This document shows positions 34,192 to 40,923 of a stretch of DNA of 64,000 nt, piece by piece. The stretch is from positions 1 to 64,000 of the forward strand of contig NZ_LQIT01000028.1 in NCBI RefSeq assembly GCF_001499965.1, written 5' to 3'. How positions within the stretch are numbered: position 1 is the first letter of the stretch; each line of letters opens with the position of its first letter. A model generated the notes under the pieces. It was given only the letters and a program-made list of their open reading frames with translations. It had not been told where the DNA came from and did not search any database. Origin of the DNA: Mycobacterium sp. GA-2829. Lineage in GTDB: Bacteria; Actinomycetota; Actinomycetes; Mycobacteriales; Mycobacteriaceae. A program made the translations under genes and the position numbers.

Positions 34192-34961
34192 GGCGCGCGC
34201 AGCGGATCCGACAGCGACGGCGGCACACTGTCGGGGGTGTCGTAGTCGTCCTCGTCGTCGGCGAGTTCGGCCTCCGGGGCCGGCGGGCGGCCACGCGCGG
34301 GCCGCACGGCCTTGTAGCCGACGTTGCGGACGGTGCCGATCAACGATTCGTATTCGGGGCCGAGTTTGGCGCGCAGGCGACGGACGTGGACGTCGACCGT
34401 GCGGGTGCCGCCGAAGAAGTCGTAACCCCACACCTCCTGCAGCAGCTGCGCGCGGGTGAACACCCGGCCGGCGTGCTGGGCGAGGTACTTGAGGAGTTCG
34501 AACTCCTTGTAGGTCAGGTCGAGGGGGCGACCGCGCAACCGGGCGGTGTAGGTGCCCTCGTCGATCACGAGCTCACCGAGGCTGATCTTGCCGACGTTCT
34601 CCTGGTTGGCGACACCACCGCGGCGGCCGACCAGCAGCCGCAGGCGGGCGTCGATCTCGGCGGGTCCGGTGCTGGGCAGCAGGATCTCGTCGAGCCCCCA
34701 CTCGTGGTTGACCGCGACCAGACCGCCCTCGTTGACCACGGCCACGACCGGCACCGCCGTCCCCGTGGTGCCGAGCAACCGGCACAGACCTCGGGCGGCG
34801 GCCAGGTCGGTGCGGGCGTCGACGATCGCGACGTCGGCGGTTCCGGCTTCCAGCAGAGAGGACACTTCGGTCGGTGCGGCGCGCACGTTGTGCGCGAGCA
34901 GCGACAGCGACGGCAGAACCGACTCCGGGTGCGGGTCGACGGTCAATAGGAGCAGATCCAC
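34188..34961 (-). CDS. glnR: GlnR-like OmpR-family orphan response regulator
   Basis: A 257-residue regulator. It begins VDLLLLTVDPHPESVLPSLS with an atypical receiver (VAIVDARTDLAAARGL). A winged-helix DNA-binding domain follows: LDLTYKEFELLKYLAQHAGR, then VDVHVRRLRAKLGPEYESLI and VRNVGYKAVRP. No sensor kinase gene is near, as for the nitrogen regulator GlnR (Rv0818). The GTG at 34961 is used because sequence beyond it is unlike the family. mshD is translationally coupled downstream. Confidence 0.88.
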   Translation of the reverse strand: MDLLLLTVDPHPESVLPSLSLLAHNVRAAPTEVSSLLEAGTADVAIVDARTDLAAARGLCRLLGTTGTAVPVVAVVNEGGLVAVNHEWGLDEILLPSTGPAEIDARLRLLVGRRGGVANQENVGKISLGELVIDEGTYTARLRGRPLDLTYKEFELLKYLAQHAGRVFTRAQLLQEVWGYDFFGGTRTVDVHVRRLRAKLGPEYESLIGTVRNVGYKAVRPARGRPPAPEAELADDEDDYDTPDSVPPSLSDPLRAP

Positions 34962-35117
34962 AGGCCCTCCAGCAGTCCGGGGACGTCGGCCGACGTCTTT
35001 GTCTGCGGTGATCTCCCAGATTTGTGCCTGACACACGGCCGTTACCGGCCGTTGGGTCAAGTAACGATAGCGCGCCACCGGCAAATCAGCCGCGCCAAGT
35101 CCGAATGGGAGAACACG

Positions 35118-35933
35118 GTGAGCCAGAATGTGGCGATGCGCAAGGTGCTGATCGGGCTCGTCGCAACGTTGACCGCGGTGGTCGTCGGGGCGGTCGGAGC
35201 CGATTTCGGCGCCGCCATCTACGCCGAATACCGCTGGTCCCGGGCCGTGCGGGAGGTCGCGCACCTACAGTTCGACCCCTGGGTCGGCATCATCGGGTTC
35301 CCCTTCGCGACCCAGGCGATGGACCATCACTACGGCGAGATGGAAATCCGCGCCAGTGGCGTTGATCACCCCGTGGTGGGAAAGGTCTCCCTGGAGGCGA
35401 CGCTGCACGACATCGACCTGAGCGAGACGTCCTGGCTGGTCCGGCCGGATGCGGCGATGTCCGTCGGCAAGGTGGAGAGCCGCATCATCATCGATTCCAC
35501 GCACATGGGCCGGTTCATCGGGATCCCCGACCTGCTCGTGGAGGCGCCGACCGGGGAGACCAACGACGCGACGGGCGGCACCACCGAGTCCGGGATCTCC
35601 AGCAACAAGGGTGTGGTGTTCACCGGCACGCCGCGGTCGGCGGGTTTCGACGAGCGGGTGTCAGTCGCGGTCGACCTGTCGGTGACCGGGCCAGAGGACA
35701 CGACGCTGGTGCTGACCGCCACCGACGTGCTCACCGGTGCGGGCACCGCCGAACAGGCGGTACCCGACGACAAGACCGCCGCGGTGCTCGACGCGTTCAG
35801 CACGACGGTGCCGGGGCAGAAGCTGCCCTTCGCGATCACCCCGACGGCCCAGGGCGCCCGCGGTTCGGATGTCATCATCGAGGGCATCGCCGAGAACATG
35901 ACCATCGCACTCGACGGGTTCCGCCAGTCATGA
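35118..35933 (+). CDS. lmeA: LmeA-type phospholipid-binding envelope protein (DUF2993)
   Basis: A 271-residue protein. An N-terminal membrane/signal segment (MRKVLIGLVATLTAVVVGAV) precedes a periplasmic DUF2993 domain with WVGIIGFPFATQAMDHHYGE and SLEATLHDIDLSETSWLV. Its position (between glnR and thiX) matches Rv0817c, reported as LmeA, needed for lipomannan elongation. The start is the GTG at 35118; an ATG 18 bp later (MRKV) is also possible. The thioredoxin gene overlaps it by 4 bp. Confidence 0.82.
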   Translation: MSQNVAMRKVLIGLVATLTAVVVGAVGADFGAAIYAEYRWSRAVREVAHLQFDPWVGIIGFPFATQAMDHHYGEMEIRASGVDHPVVGKVSLEATLHDIDLSETSWLVRPDAAMSVGKVESRIIIDSTHMGRFIGIPDLLVEAPTGETNDATGGTTESGISSNKGVVFTGTPRSAGFDERVSVAVDLSVTGPEDTTLVLTATDVLTGAGTAEQAVPDDKTAAVLDAFSTTVPGQKLPFAITPTAQGARGSDVIIEGIAENMTIALDGFRQS

Positions 35934-36352
35934 GCTCGTCGTGGCTCGTGGTGATCGTGGTGCTGATCGCGGTGTTCGGCATCGCGTTCGTGGTGGGCCG
36001 CCTGGTCACCCTGCGCGCGGGCCTGCTCAAGGCCGAGGCCGCCGCGGCCGACATCGACACCTCCGGGCTCGGGTTGTCCGACACCGGACCGACCGTGCTG
36101 CACTTCAGCGCGGACTGGTGCGGACCGTGTGACGCGGTGCGCCGGGTGGTCGACCAGGTGTGCCGGGACCTGCCCCGGGTGTCCCACGTCGAGATCGACA
36201 TCGACGCCAATCCGGAAGCGGCCAGGCGCCTTTCGGTGCTGTCCCTGCCGACGACGATCGTCTTCGACGCCGACGGCAGGCCGCGCTATCGCACGTCGGG
36301 TGTGCCCAAGGCCGCTGACCTGCGCGCGGTTGTCGAACCGCTGTTGGCTTGA
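35930..36352 (+). CDS. thiX: membrane-anchored thioredoxin-like protein (ThiX)
   Basis: A 140-residue protein. One N-terminal helix (WLVVIVVLIAVFGIAFVVG) anchors it. A thioredoxin domain with FSADWCGPCDAVRRVVDQ follows, the redox-active C64-G-P-C67, plus the cis-proline segment SVLSLPTTIVFD. It probably reduces disulfides or sulfur carriers, as Rv0816c-type proteins are proposed to. ATGA overlap with lmeA indicates coupling. Confidence 0.88.
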   Translation: MSSSWLVVIVVLIAVFGIAFVVGRLVTLRAGLLKAEAAAADIDTSGLGLSDTGPTVLHFSADWCGPCDAVRRVVDQVCRDLPRVSHVEIDIDANPEAARRLSVLSLPTTIVFDADGRPRYRTSGVPKAADLRAVVEPLLA

Positions 36353-36368
36353 TCACCCGGTCATTGGG

Positions 36369-36374
36369 TAAGCT
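36369..36374 (+). promoter_or_regulatory. -10 element of the cysA2 operon
   Basis: TAAGCT, then 6 nt, then the GTG of the polycysteine peptide, placing the transcript start on that GTG. Confidence 0.7.
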
Positions 36375-36380
36375 GGCCGC

Positions 36381-36470
36381 GTGTTCGCCCGCCTCGAGCT
36401 GATGCTCACCAAGCGCCGCGCAGTCGATCTGTGCCGCGTTGCGGGTTGTTGCTGTTGTTGTTGTCGCTGA
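36381..36470 (+). CDS. leaderless polycysteine uORF (cysteine-responsive attenuator)
   Basis: A 29-codon open frame from a GTG: VFARLELMLTKRRAVDLC, RVAG, then six cysteine codons and Arg. It directly follows a TAxxxT -10, so it should be read from the first base of the mRNA. It precedes DUF4395-cysA2-sseC2. As I recall, M. smegmatis has the same arrangement: a leaderless polycysteine sORF there attenuates the operon, with ribosomes stalling or not at the Cys run according to cysteine supply. The 89-bp gap to the DUF4395 gene would hold the responsive RNA structure. The six cysteine codons (TGT TGC TGT TGT TGT TGT) are the sensor. Confidence 0.9.
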   Translation: MFARLELMLTKRRAVDLCRVAGCCCCCCR

Positions 36471-36559
36471 GCGCTCACGCGCGGCCGCGCCGCGCACGCT
36501 CGAGCTAGCGGCTCTGGCATGTCCACAACCAGACATCAACGCAACAGGAGTACGACCAC

Positions 36560-37039
36560 ATGTCCACCGTGTCCAAGGCGACCGAGACCGTGTCGGCCCC
36601 CCGGGTCGACGTCCGCGGTCCCCGGTTCACCGCCTGGGTGACCACCGCGGTGCTCGTGGTGACGCTGCTGGTCTCGGCCGTCAGCGCCGCCGCGGCGGCC
36701 GTGGTGCTGGGACTGCAGACCGTGGTGTTCGCCGTCGGCGCCACGGCCGGCCCGCAGCGACACCCCTACGGGGTCGCGTTCCGCCGCCTGATCGCGCCCC
36801 GGCTCGGCCCGGTGACCGACCGCGAACCGGTGCCACCGCTGAAGTTCGCGCAGCTCGTCGGCTTCGTCTTCGCCGCCGCAGGCACCGTCGGCTTCGCCGC
36901 GGGCTGGCCGGCGGTCGGTGTCGTCTTCACCGCGTTCGCACTGTTCGCGGCGTTTCTCAACGCGGCCTTCGGCATCTGCCTGGGCTGCCAGCTCTACCCG
37001 CTCGCAGCCCGGTTCCGCCGGGTTCCCACCCCTGCATGA
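36560..37039 (+). CDS. DUF4395 membrane protein
   Basis: A 159-residue protein with about four membrane helices (for example FTAWVTTAVLVVTLLVSAVS and FVFAAAGTVGFAAGWPAVGV). A conserved FGICLGCQLYPLAARF contains a CxxC pair. It is the first structural gene of the cysteine-regulated operon and stands 28 bp before cysA2. The CxxC and its context suggest a role in sulfur transport or transfer, but the family has no proven function. Confidence 0.85.
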   Translation: MSTVSKATETVSAPRVDVRGPRFTAWVTTAVLVVTLLVSAVSAAAAAVVLGLQTVVFAVGATAGPQRHPYGVAFRRLIAPRLGPVTDREPVPPLKFAQLVGFVFAAAGTVGFAAGWPAVGVVFTAFALFAAFLNAAFGICLGCQLYPLAARFRRVPTPA

Positions 37040-37067
37040 CTTCGCAGTAGCAACGAAAGGATCATCG

Positions 37068-37901
37068 ATGGCTCGCTCCGACGTCCTGGTCACCACCGAC
37101 TGGGCCGAGAGCAATCTCAACGCGCCGAACACCGTGTTCGTCGAGGTGGACGAGGACACCTCGGCCTACGACACCGGACACATCGAGGGCGCGGTCAAGC
37201 TCGACTGGAAGTCCGATCTGCAGGATCCGGTGCGTCGCGACTTCGTCGACGCCCAGCAGTTCTCGAAGCTGCTGAGCGACCGCGGGATCGCCAACGACGA
37301 CACCGTGATCCTCTACGGCGGCAACAACAACTGGTTCGCCGCCTACGCGTACTGGTACTTCAAGCTGTACGGCCACGAGAACGTCAAGCTGCTCGACGGC
37401 GGCCGCAAGAAGTGGGAGCTCGACGGCCGTCCGCTGTCCAGCGATCCGGTGAGCCGTCCGGCGACCAGCTACACCGCCAAGCAGCCCGACACCAGCATCC
37501 GGGCCTTCCGCGACGAGGTGATCGCCGCGATCGGGCAGAAGAACCTGGTCGACGTGCGCTCCCCCGACGAGTTCTCCGGCAAGATCCTCGCGCCGGCGCA
37601 CCTGCCGCAGGAGCAGAGCCAGCGTGCCGGCCACATCCCCACGGCCATCAACGTGCCGTGGAGCAAGGCCGCCAACGAGGACGGCACCTTCAAGTCCGAC
37701 GAGGATCTCGCGAAGATCTACGCGGAGGCCGGCCTGGACGGCGACAAGGAGACCATCGCCTACTGCCGCATCGGTGAGCGGTCCTCGCACACCTGGTTCG
37801 TCCTGCAGGAACTGCTGGGACACAAGAACGTCAAGAACTACGACGGTAGTTGGACGGAATACGGCTCCCTGGTGGGTGCCCCGATCGAGTTGGGAAGTTA
37901 G
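37068..37901 (+). CDS. cysA2: CysA2-type thiosulfate sulfurtransferase (rhodanese)
   Basis: A 277-residue protein with two rhodanese domains. The N-terminal inactive domain contains DTGHIEGAVKLDWKSDLQDP. The C-terminal domain has the active-site loop YCRIGERSSH with Cys about 233. It transfers sulfane sulfur from thiosulfate to a nucleophile. It precedes sseC2 by 2 bp within the polycysteine-attenuated operon. Confidence 0.93.
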   Translation: MARSDVLVTTDWAESNLNAPNTVFVEVDEDTSAYDTGHIEGAVKLDWKSDLQDPVRRDFVDAQQFSKLLSDRGIANDDTVILYGGNNNWFAAYAYWYFKLYGHENVKLLDGGRKKWELDGRPLSSDPVSRPATSYTAKQPDTSIRAFRDEVIAAIGQKNLVDVRSPDEFSGKILAPAHLPQEQSQRAGHIPTAINVPWSKAANEDGTFKSDEDLAKIYAEAGLDGDKETIAYCRIGERSSHTWFVLQELLGHKNVKNYDGSWTEYGSLVGAPIELGS

Positions 37902-37903
37902 AT

Positions 37904-38206
37904 ATGTGCGCTCCTCCTAAGCAAGGCCTGGCACTGCCCGCCAGCGTCGACCTGGAGAAGGAAACCGTGATCACCGGTCGTGTGGTGGACGGCTCGGGTC
38001 AGGCCGTCGGTGGCGCGTTCGTGCGCCTGCTCGACGCCTCCGACGAGTTCACCGCCGAGGTCGTCGCATCGGCAACCGGTGACTTCCGGTTCTTCGCCGC
38101 GCCGGGCACCTGGACGCTGCGTGCGCTGTCGAAGATCGGCAACGGCGATGCCACGGTCGCGCCGTCGGGCGCGGGCATCCACGAGGTCGACGTCAAGGTC
38201 GCCTGA
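37904..38206 (+). CDS. sseC2: SseC-type DUF1416 protein
   Basis: A 100-residue protein starting MCAPPKQGLALPASVDLEKE. The body is a transthyretin-like beta fold: TVITGRVVDGSGQAVGGAFV, then GDFRFFAAPGTWTLRALS. It always accompanies cysA genes in mycobacteria. It has Cys2 as the only cysteine, a candidate sulfur acceptor from CysA2. This is inference. It ends the operon and is followed by a strong terminator. Confidence 0.88.
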   Translation: MCAPPKQGLALPASVDLEKETVITGRVVDGSGQAVGGAFVRLLDASDEFTAEVVASATGDFRFFAAPGTWTLRALSKIGNGDATVAPSGAGIHEVDVKVA

Positions 38207-38219
38207 CCGACCCTTCCTC

Positions 38220-38251
38220 GGCACGCCGGGGCGTCCGCGCCCCGGCGTGCC
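38220..38251 (+). terminator. terminator of the cysA2-sseC2 operon
   Basis: GGCACGCCGGGGCG (38220-38233), TCCG loop, and its exact complement (38238-38251): a 14-bp stem 14 bp after the sseC2 stop. Confidence 0.8.
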
Positions 38252-38349
38252 GCTGATTCCTGCGAATCTGCTGCGAAGTGCCCCGCGATCGGTCACGATG
38301 TGGTCAGTCCTGCGTTGACGCAGGTGTCAATTGGTCGAACGGGGCCGCT

Positions 38350-38670
38350 ATGAAGATGACGCTCTCGTGCGCGGCCGCGTCGGTACTCGGTGCCGTCGCG
38401 CTGGCGACCGCCCCAGCAGCCACGGCCGCACCCGAGGACGCGTTCCTCGACGCGATCGCCGCCGAGGGCATCGAATGGGAACCGGCGGACACTCCCGCCG
38501 TCATCGACACCGGCCACGCCGTGTGCACCGACTGGGTCAACGGCGCCACCTTCGGGCAGGAACTGAACGATCTGCTCAGCGTCACCGACTGGACCCCGGA
38601 GCAGGCCGGTGTCTTTGTGGGCGCCGCGACGGGCGCCTTCTGTCCGCAGTTCATGGACAAGCTCGGCTGA
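38350..38670 (+). CDS. secreted DUF732 protein
   Basis: A 106-residue protein. The signal peptide MKMTLSCAAASVLGAVALAT probably ends at TAAPEDA. The mature part starts FLDAIAAEGIEWEPADTPAV and contains two cysteines (HAVCTDWVNG and GAFCPQFMDKLG) that could form a disulfide, as in mycobacterial DUF732 proteins. Function unknown. It is monocistronic, following a terminator. Confidence 0.8.
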   Translation: MKMTLSCAAASVLGAVALATAPAATAAPEDAFLDAIAAEGIEWEPADTPAVIDTGHAVCTDWVNGATFGQELNDLLSVTDWTPEQAGVFVGAATGAFCPQFMDKLG

Positions 38671-38704
38671 ACCCACCGGACGCGAAGCGCCAGGATCGGG
38701 TGGT

Positions 38705-38710
38705 TAAACT
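38705..38710 (+). promoter_or_regulatory. -10 element of the 32-residue membrane peptide gene
   Basis: TAAACT stands 6 nt before the GTG at 38717, so the predicted mRNA starts on the start codon. Confidence 0.6.
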
Positions 38711-38716
38711 GACCGT

Positions 38717-38815
38717 GTGGTCCTGTTCTACGAAATCCTGTTGGTGGTGTGCACCTTGGTGATCACGTGGTTCGCGCTGTACGCGCTGTACCGCCTCATC
38801 ACCGACGAGTCGTGA
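38717..38815 (+). CDS. 32-residue single-pass membrane peptide, leaderless
   Basis: Thirty-two residues from a GTG: VVLFYEILLVVCTLVITWFA followed by LYALYRLITDES. One hydrophobic helix with a short acidic tail makes a membrane peptide with the C-terminus polar. TAAACT 6 nt upstream predicts a leaderless mRNA. Its TGA overlaps the GTG of the nitrobindin-like gene (GTGA), so the two are coupled. No function known. Evidence for coding is the promoter spacing, the overlap and the clean hydrophobic profile. Confidence 0.75.
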   Translation: MVLFYEILLVVCTLVITWFALYALYRLITDES

Positions 38816-39489
38816 CCTCGCCGCAGGAACCTGACGACGCCCCCGCCGGCTCCATCTTCTCGACGTCCGGCGACCGTGCCGTAGCCGACGCCGCGGAGCG
38901 GGCCAAGATCACCGCCGCGCGCAACATCCCGGCGTTCGACGATCTTCCGCTGCCCGCCGACACCGCGAACCTGCGCGAGGGCGCCGGTTTCAACGATGCG
39001 CTGCTCGCGCTGCTCCCTCTGGTCGGGGTGTGGCGCGGTGAGGGTGAGGGCCGAGACTCCCACGGCGACTACCGGTTCGGTCAGCAGATCGTCGTCTCCC
39101 ACGACGGCGGCGACTACCTGAACTGGGAGGCGCGGTCCTGGCGGCTGACCGAATCCGGCGACTACGAGCGCGTCGGGCTGCGCGAGACGGGTTTCTGGCG
39201 GTTCGTGACCGATCCCGCTGACCCGTCCGAATCGCAGGCGATCGAACTCCTGCTGGCGCATTCGGCCGGCTACGTGGAGCTGTTCTACGGCCGTCCGCTC
39301 AACCAGTCGTCCTGGGAGCTGGTGACCGATGCGTTGGCGCGCAGCAAGTCCGGCACGCTCGTCGGTGGCGCGAAGCGGCTCTACGGGATCGTCGAGGGCG
39401 GCGATCTGGCCTACGTCGAGGAGCGGGTGGACGCCGACGGCGGGTTGGTCCCGCATCTGTCGGCCCGGTTGACGAGGTTCGCCGGCTAG
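38812..39489 (+). CDS. nitrobindin-like haem-binding beta-barrel protein
   Basis: A 225-residue protein of the THAP4/nitrobindin family. The signature GVWRGEGEGRDSHGDYRFGQ (GxWxGxGxG) opens a lipocalin-like barrel. SWELVTDALARSKSGTLVGG and the C-terminal LVPHLSARLTRF strand hold the histidine expected to ligate haem. Family members bind ferric haem and isomerise peroxynitrite. Corresponds by order to Rv0813c. The GTG at 38812 overlaps the membrane peptide stop, and its own stop overlaps the next gene. Confidence 0.85.
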   Translation: MTSPQEPDDAPAGSIFSTSGDRAVADAAERAKITAARNIPAFDDLPLPADTANLREGAGFNDALLALLPLVGVWRGEGEGRDSHGDYRFGQQIVVSHDGGDYLNWEARSWRLTESGDYERVGLRETGFWRFVTDPADPSESQAIELLLAHSAGYVELFYGRPLNQSSWELVTDALARSKSGTLVGGAKRLYGIVEGGDLAYVEERVDADGGLVPHLSARLTRFAG

Positions 39490-39734
39490 TGCGGTGGCGG
39501 TACGTGACGGTGGCACTGGCCGCCGCGGGTGTACTGGCGGCGTGCGGTTCCGGGGACTCGTCGGACGGCGATACCCCGAGCACGGGCGATCACGGGTCCT
39601 ATGCGGACTGCCTCAACCAGCACGGCGTACCGGCCGCGCCGGGTCCCAACACCGGTCCGCCCGCGGGCGTCGACCGCACCGCGTGGGAGGACGCGCTGGA
39701 TGCCTGCGCGTCGCTCGCACCCGGCCCGGGCTGA
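39489..39734 (+). CDS. small lipoprotein
   Basis: An 81-residue protein starting with GTG (RWRYVTVALAAAGVLAACGS). The lipobox is LAAC with Cys about residue 20. The mature part is short and hydrophilic, and two further cysteines (SYADCLNQHG and ALDACASLAPG) may pair. Its start overlaps the nitrobindin stop (TAGTG), so it is co-translated. Function unknown. Confidence 0.7.
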   Translation: MRWRYVTVALAAAGVLAACGSGDSSDGDTPSTGDHGSYADCLNQHGVPAAPGPNTGPPAGVDRTAWEDALDACASLAPGPG

Positions 39735-39780
39735 GCGCACCCGGCGGCGAAAGTGCGTCAACTGCTTCAGAAATGGGGCA

Positions 39781-39829
39781 GCCCCCGAGCCGTTGGTTCC
39801 TGGTTGGACGGACCGAGGGGCTCGGGGGC
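39781..39829. terminator. bidirectional hairpin after the lipoprotein gene
   Basis: GCCCCCGAGCC (39781-39791) pairs exactly with GGCTCGGGGGC (39819-39829) around a 27-nt loop. It can stop the plus-strand operon (ends 39734) and the minus-strand unit described next. Confidence 0.65.
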
Positions 39830-39959
39830 CGGGTGACTGCGGGGAATTCGCCAGCGCACACAGGTCGGTGCAATACGACTCCCCCGGTGCTGCTAGCGGG
39901 CAGCCACCTCACATGTCCATAAGTCACTCAATTTGTCGGACCACCTCCTTCCCTGTGTA
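39781..39959 (-). ncRNA. candidate small RNA / micro-peptide transcript
   Basis: A minus-strand unit with its own promoter (39966-39994) and a closing hairpin. The predicted RNA of about 180 nt begins near 39959. It soon carries AAGGAGGTGGTCC (39938-39950), which can pair along 13 nt with the 16S rRNA 3' end. Eleven nt after GGAGG lies TTG (39929-39931), opening a 12-codon frame (M)SDLWTCEVAAR that stops at 39893. The stop sits in the hairpin GGT-GGCTGC-loop-GCAGC-ACC (39886-39908). No gene follows on this strand. It could be a regulatory RNA, a short peptide gene, or both. I know no named family that matches. Confidence 0.45.
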
Positions 39960-39965
39960 CGAGCG

Positions 39966-39994
39966 ACCGTACCCGCGGATCCTCGCACCGACAA
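39966..39994 (-). promoter_or_regulatory. promoter of the minus-strand small transcript
   Basis: TTGTCG (-35, 39989-39994), exactly 17 nt, then TACGGT (-10, 39966-39971), 19 bp past the end of the aminotransferase gene. Confidence 0.55.
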
Positions 39995-40012
39995 GGGAAT
40001 TTCACTTCGCCC

Positions 40013-40891
40013 TCAGCGATCGCTCACGATGGCCGCGTCGACGAGGGCGGCCATCTCCGCCGCGAGCGTCGTCGGCTGCAGCACCGCACCGTCGAGGGTG
40101 TGCACCCGTGCCGCGAGCGTGATACTCGACACCAGCCAAACACCTTGTGCGGCAATCAGATCCGCGACCGTCAACGCGCGGTAGTCGCAGTCGTAACCCT
40201 TGTCGCGCGCCACCTCGAACAGCGCCTGCTGGGTGGTGCCGCGCAGGATCGGATACCACGGCGGCGGGGTCAGCAGCCCCAGTCCCCCGCCCTCCATCTC
40301 CGTGGCGATCACCACAGTCGAGCGCGGACCCTCCAGGATGTGGCCGTCGCTGCTGACGAAGATCACGTCCCCGGCGCCGTGCTTCTCGGCGTGCCGCAGC
40401 GCCGCCATGTTCACCGCGTACGACAGGGTCTTGGCGCCCGCCAGCAGCCACGGCAGATCGGCCGCGTCCGTCGGCAGGCCACGCGCCAGCGTCAGCGCCG
40501 CGACCCCGTCGCGGCGGGCGGCCGCCACCCGCGCGGGCAGCGCACCGATCGAGACGTAGGCCGTCGGCGGTCCGCCGCCCTCCCGGCCTCGACTGCACAC
40601 CAACCGCAGCACACCTTCGCCGCCGCCGTCGGCCGTCCACCGGCGCACCGCGGTGTCGACCGCCGAACGCCAGTGATCGCCCTCGGGTTCGGGGAGTTCC
40701 ATCATCCGTGCCGACTGCGCCAGCCGCCCGAGGTGCGCCTCCAGCAGGCACGGTCTGCCGTCGCGGATCAGCAGCGTCTCGAAGATGCCGTCCCCGCGCA
40801 CGGCGGCCAGATCGTCGGCGTGCAACAGGGGTGTCTGTGCGTCGTGGATTGCACCGTCGAGGGTGACGATCACACCGGGTCCGCTCGCCAT
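40013..40891 (-). CDS. pabC: class IV aminotransferase (aminodeoxychorismate lyase / D-amino acid type)
   Basis: A 292-residue fold-type IV PLP enzyme. DDLAAVRGDGIFETLLIRDG near the N-terminus, LLAGAKTLSYAVNMAALRHA with the PLP lysine, and SSDGHILEGPRSTVVI are family motifs. By position it matches Rv0812, reported to act as 4-amino-4-deoxychorismate lyase in folate synthesis. A D-amino acid transaminase role is also possible. It is divergent from the YgfZ gene with only 32 bp between. Confidence 0.85.
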   Translation of the reverse strand: MASGPGVIVTLDGAIHDAQTPLLHADDLAAVRGDGIFETLLIRDGRPCLLEAHLGRLAQSARMMELPEPEGDHWRSAVDTAVRRWTADGGGEGVLRLVCSRGREGGGPPTAYVSIGALPARVAAARRDGVAALTLARGLPTDAADLPWLLAGAKTLSYAVNMAALRHAEKHGAGDVIFVSSDGHILEGPRSTVVIATEMEGGGLGLLTPPPWYPILRGTTQQALFEVARDKGYDCDYRALTVADLIAAQGVWLVSSITLAARVHTLDGAVLQPTTLAAEMAALVDAAIVSDR

Positions 40892-40923
40892 GGGCCACCA
40901 GCGTAGACCCGTAGAGTTGACCT

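Noticed and set aside
39781..39959. Identity of the small transcript with 6C RNA, Ms1, 4.5S, tmRNA or RNase P
   Set aside because: It lacks the C6 loops of 6C RNA and the conserved cores of SRP RNA, tmRNA and RNase P; the genomic place is also wrong for Ms1 as I recall it.
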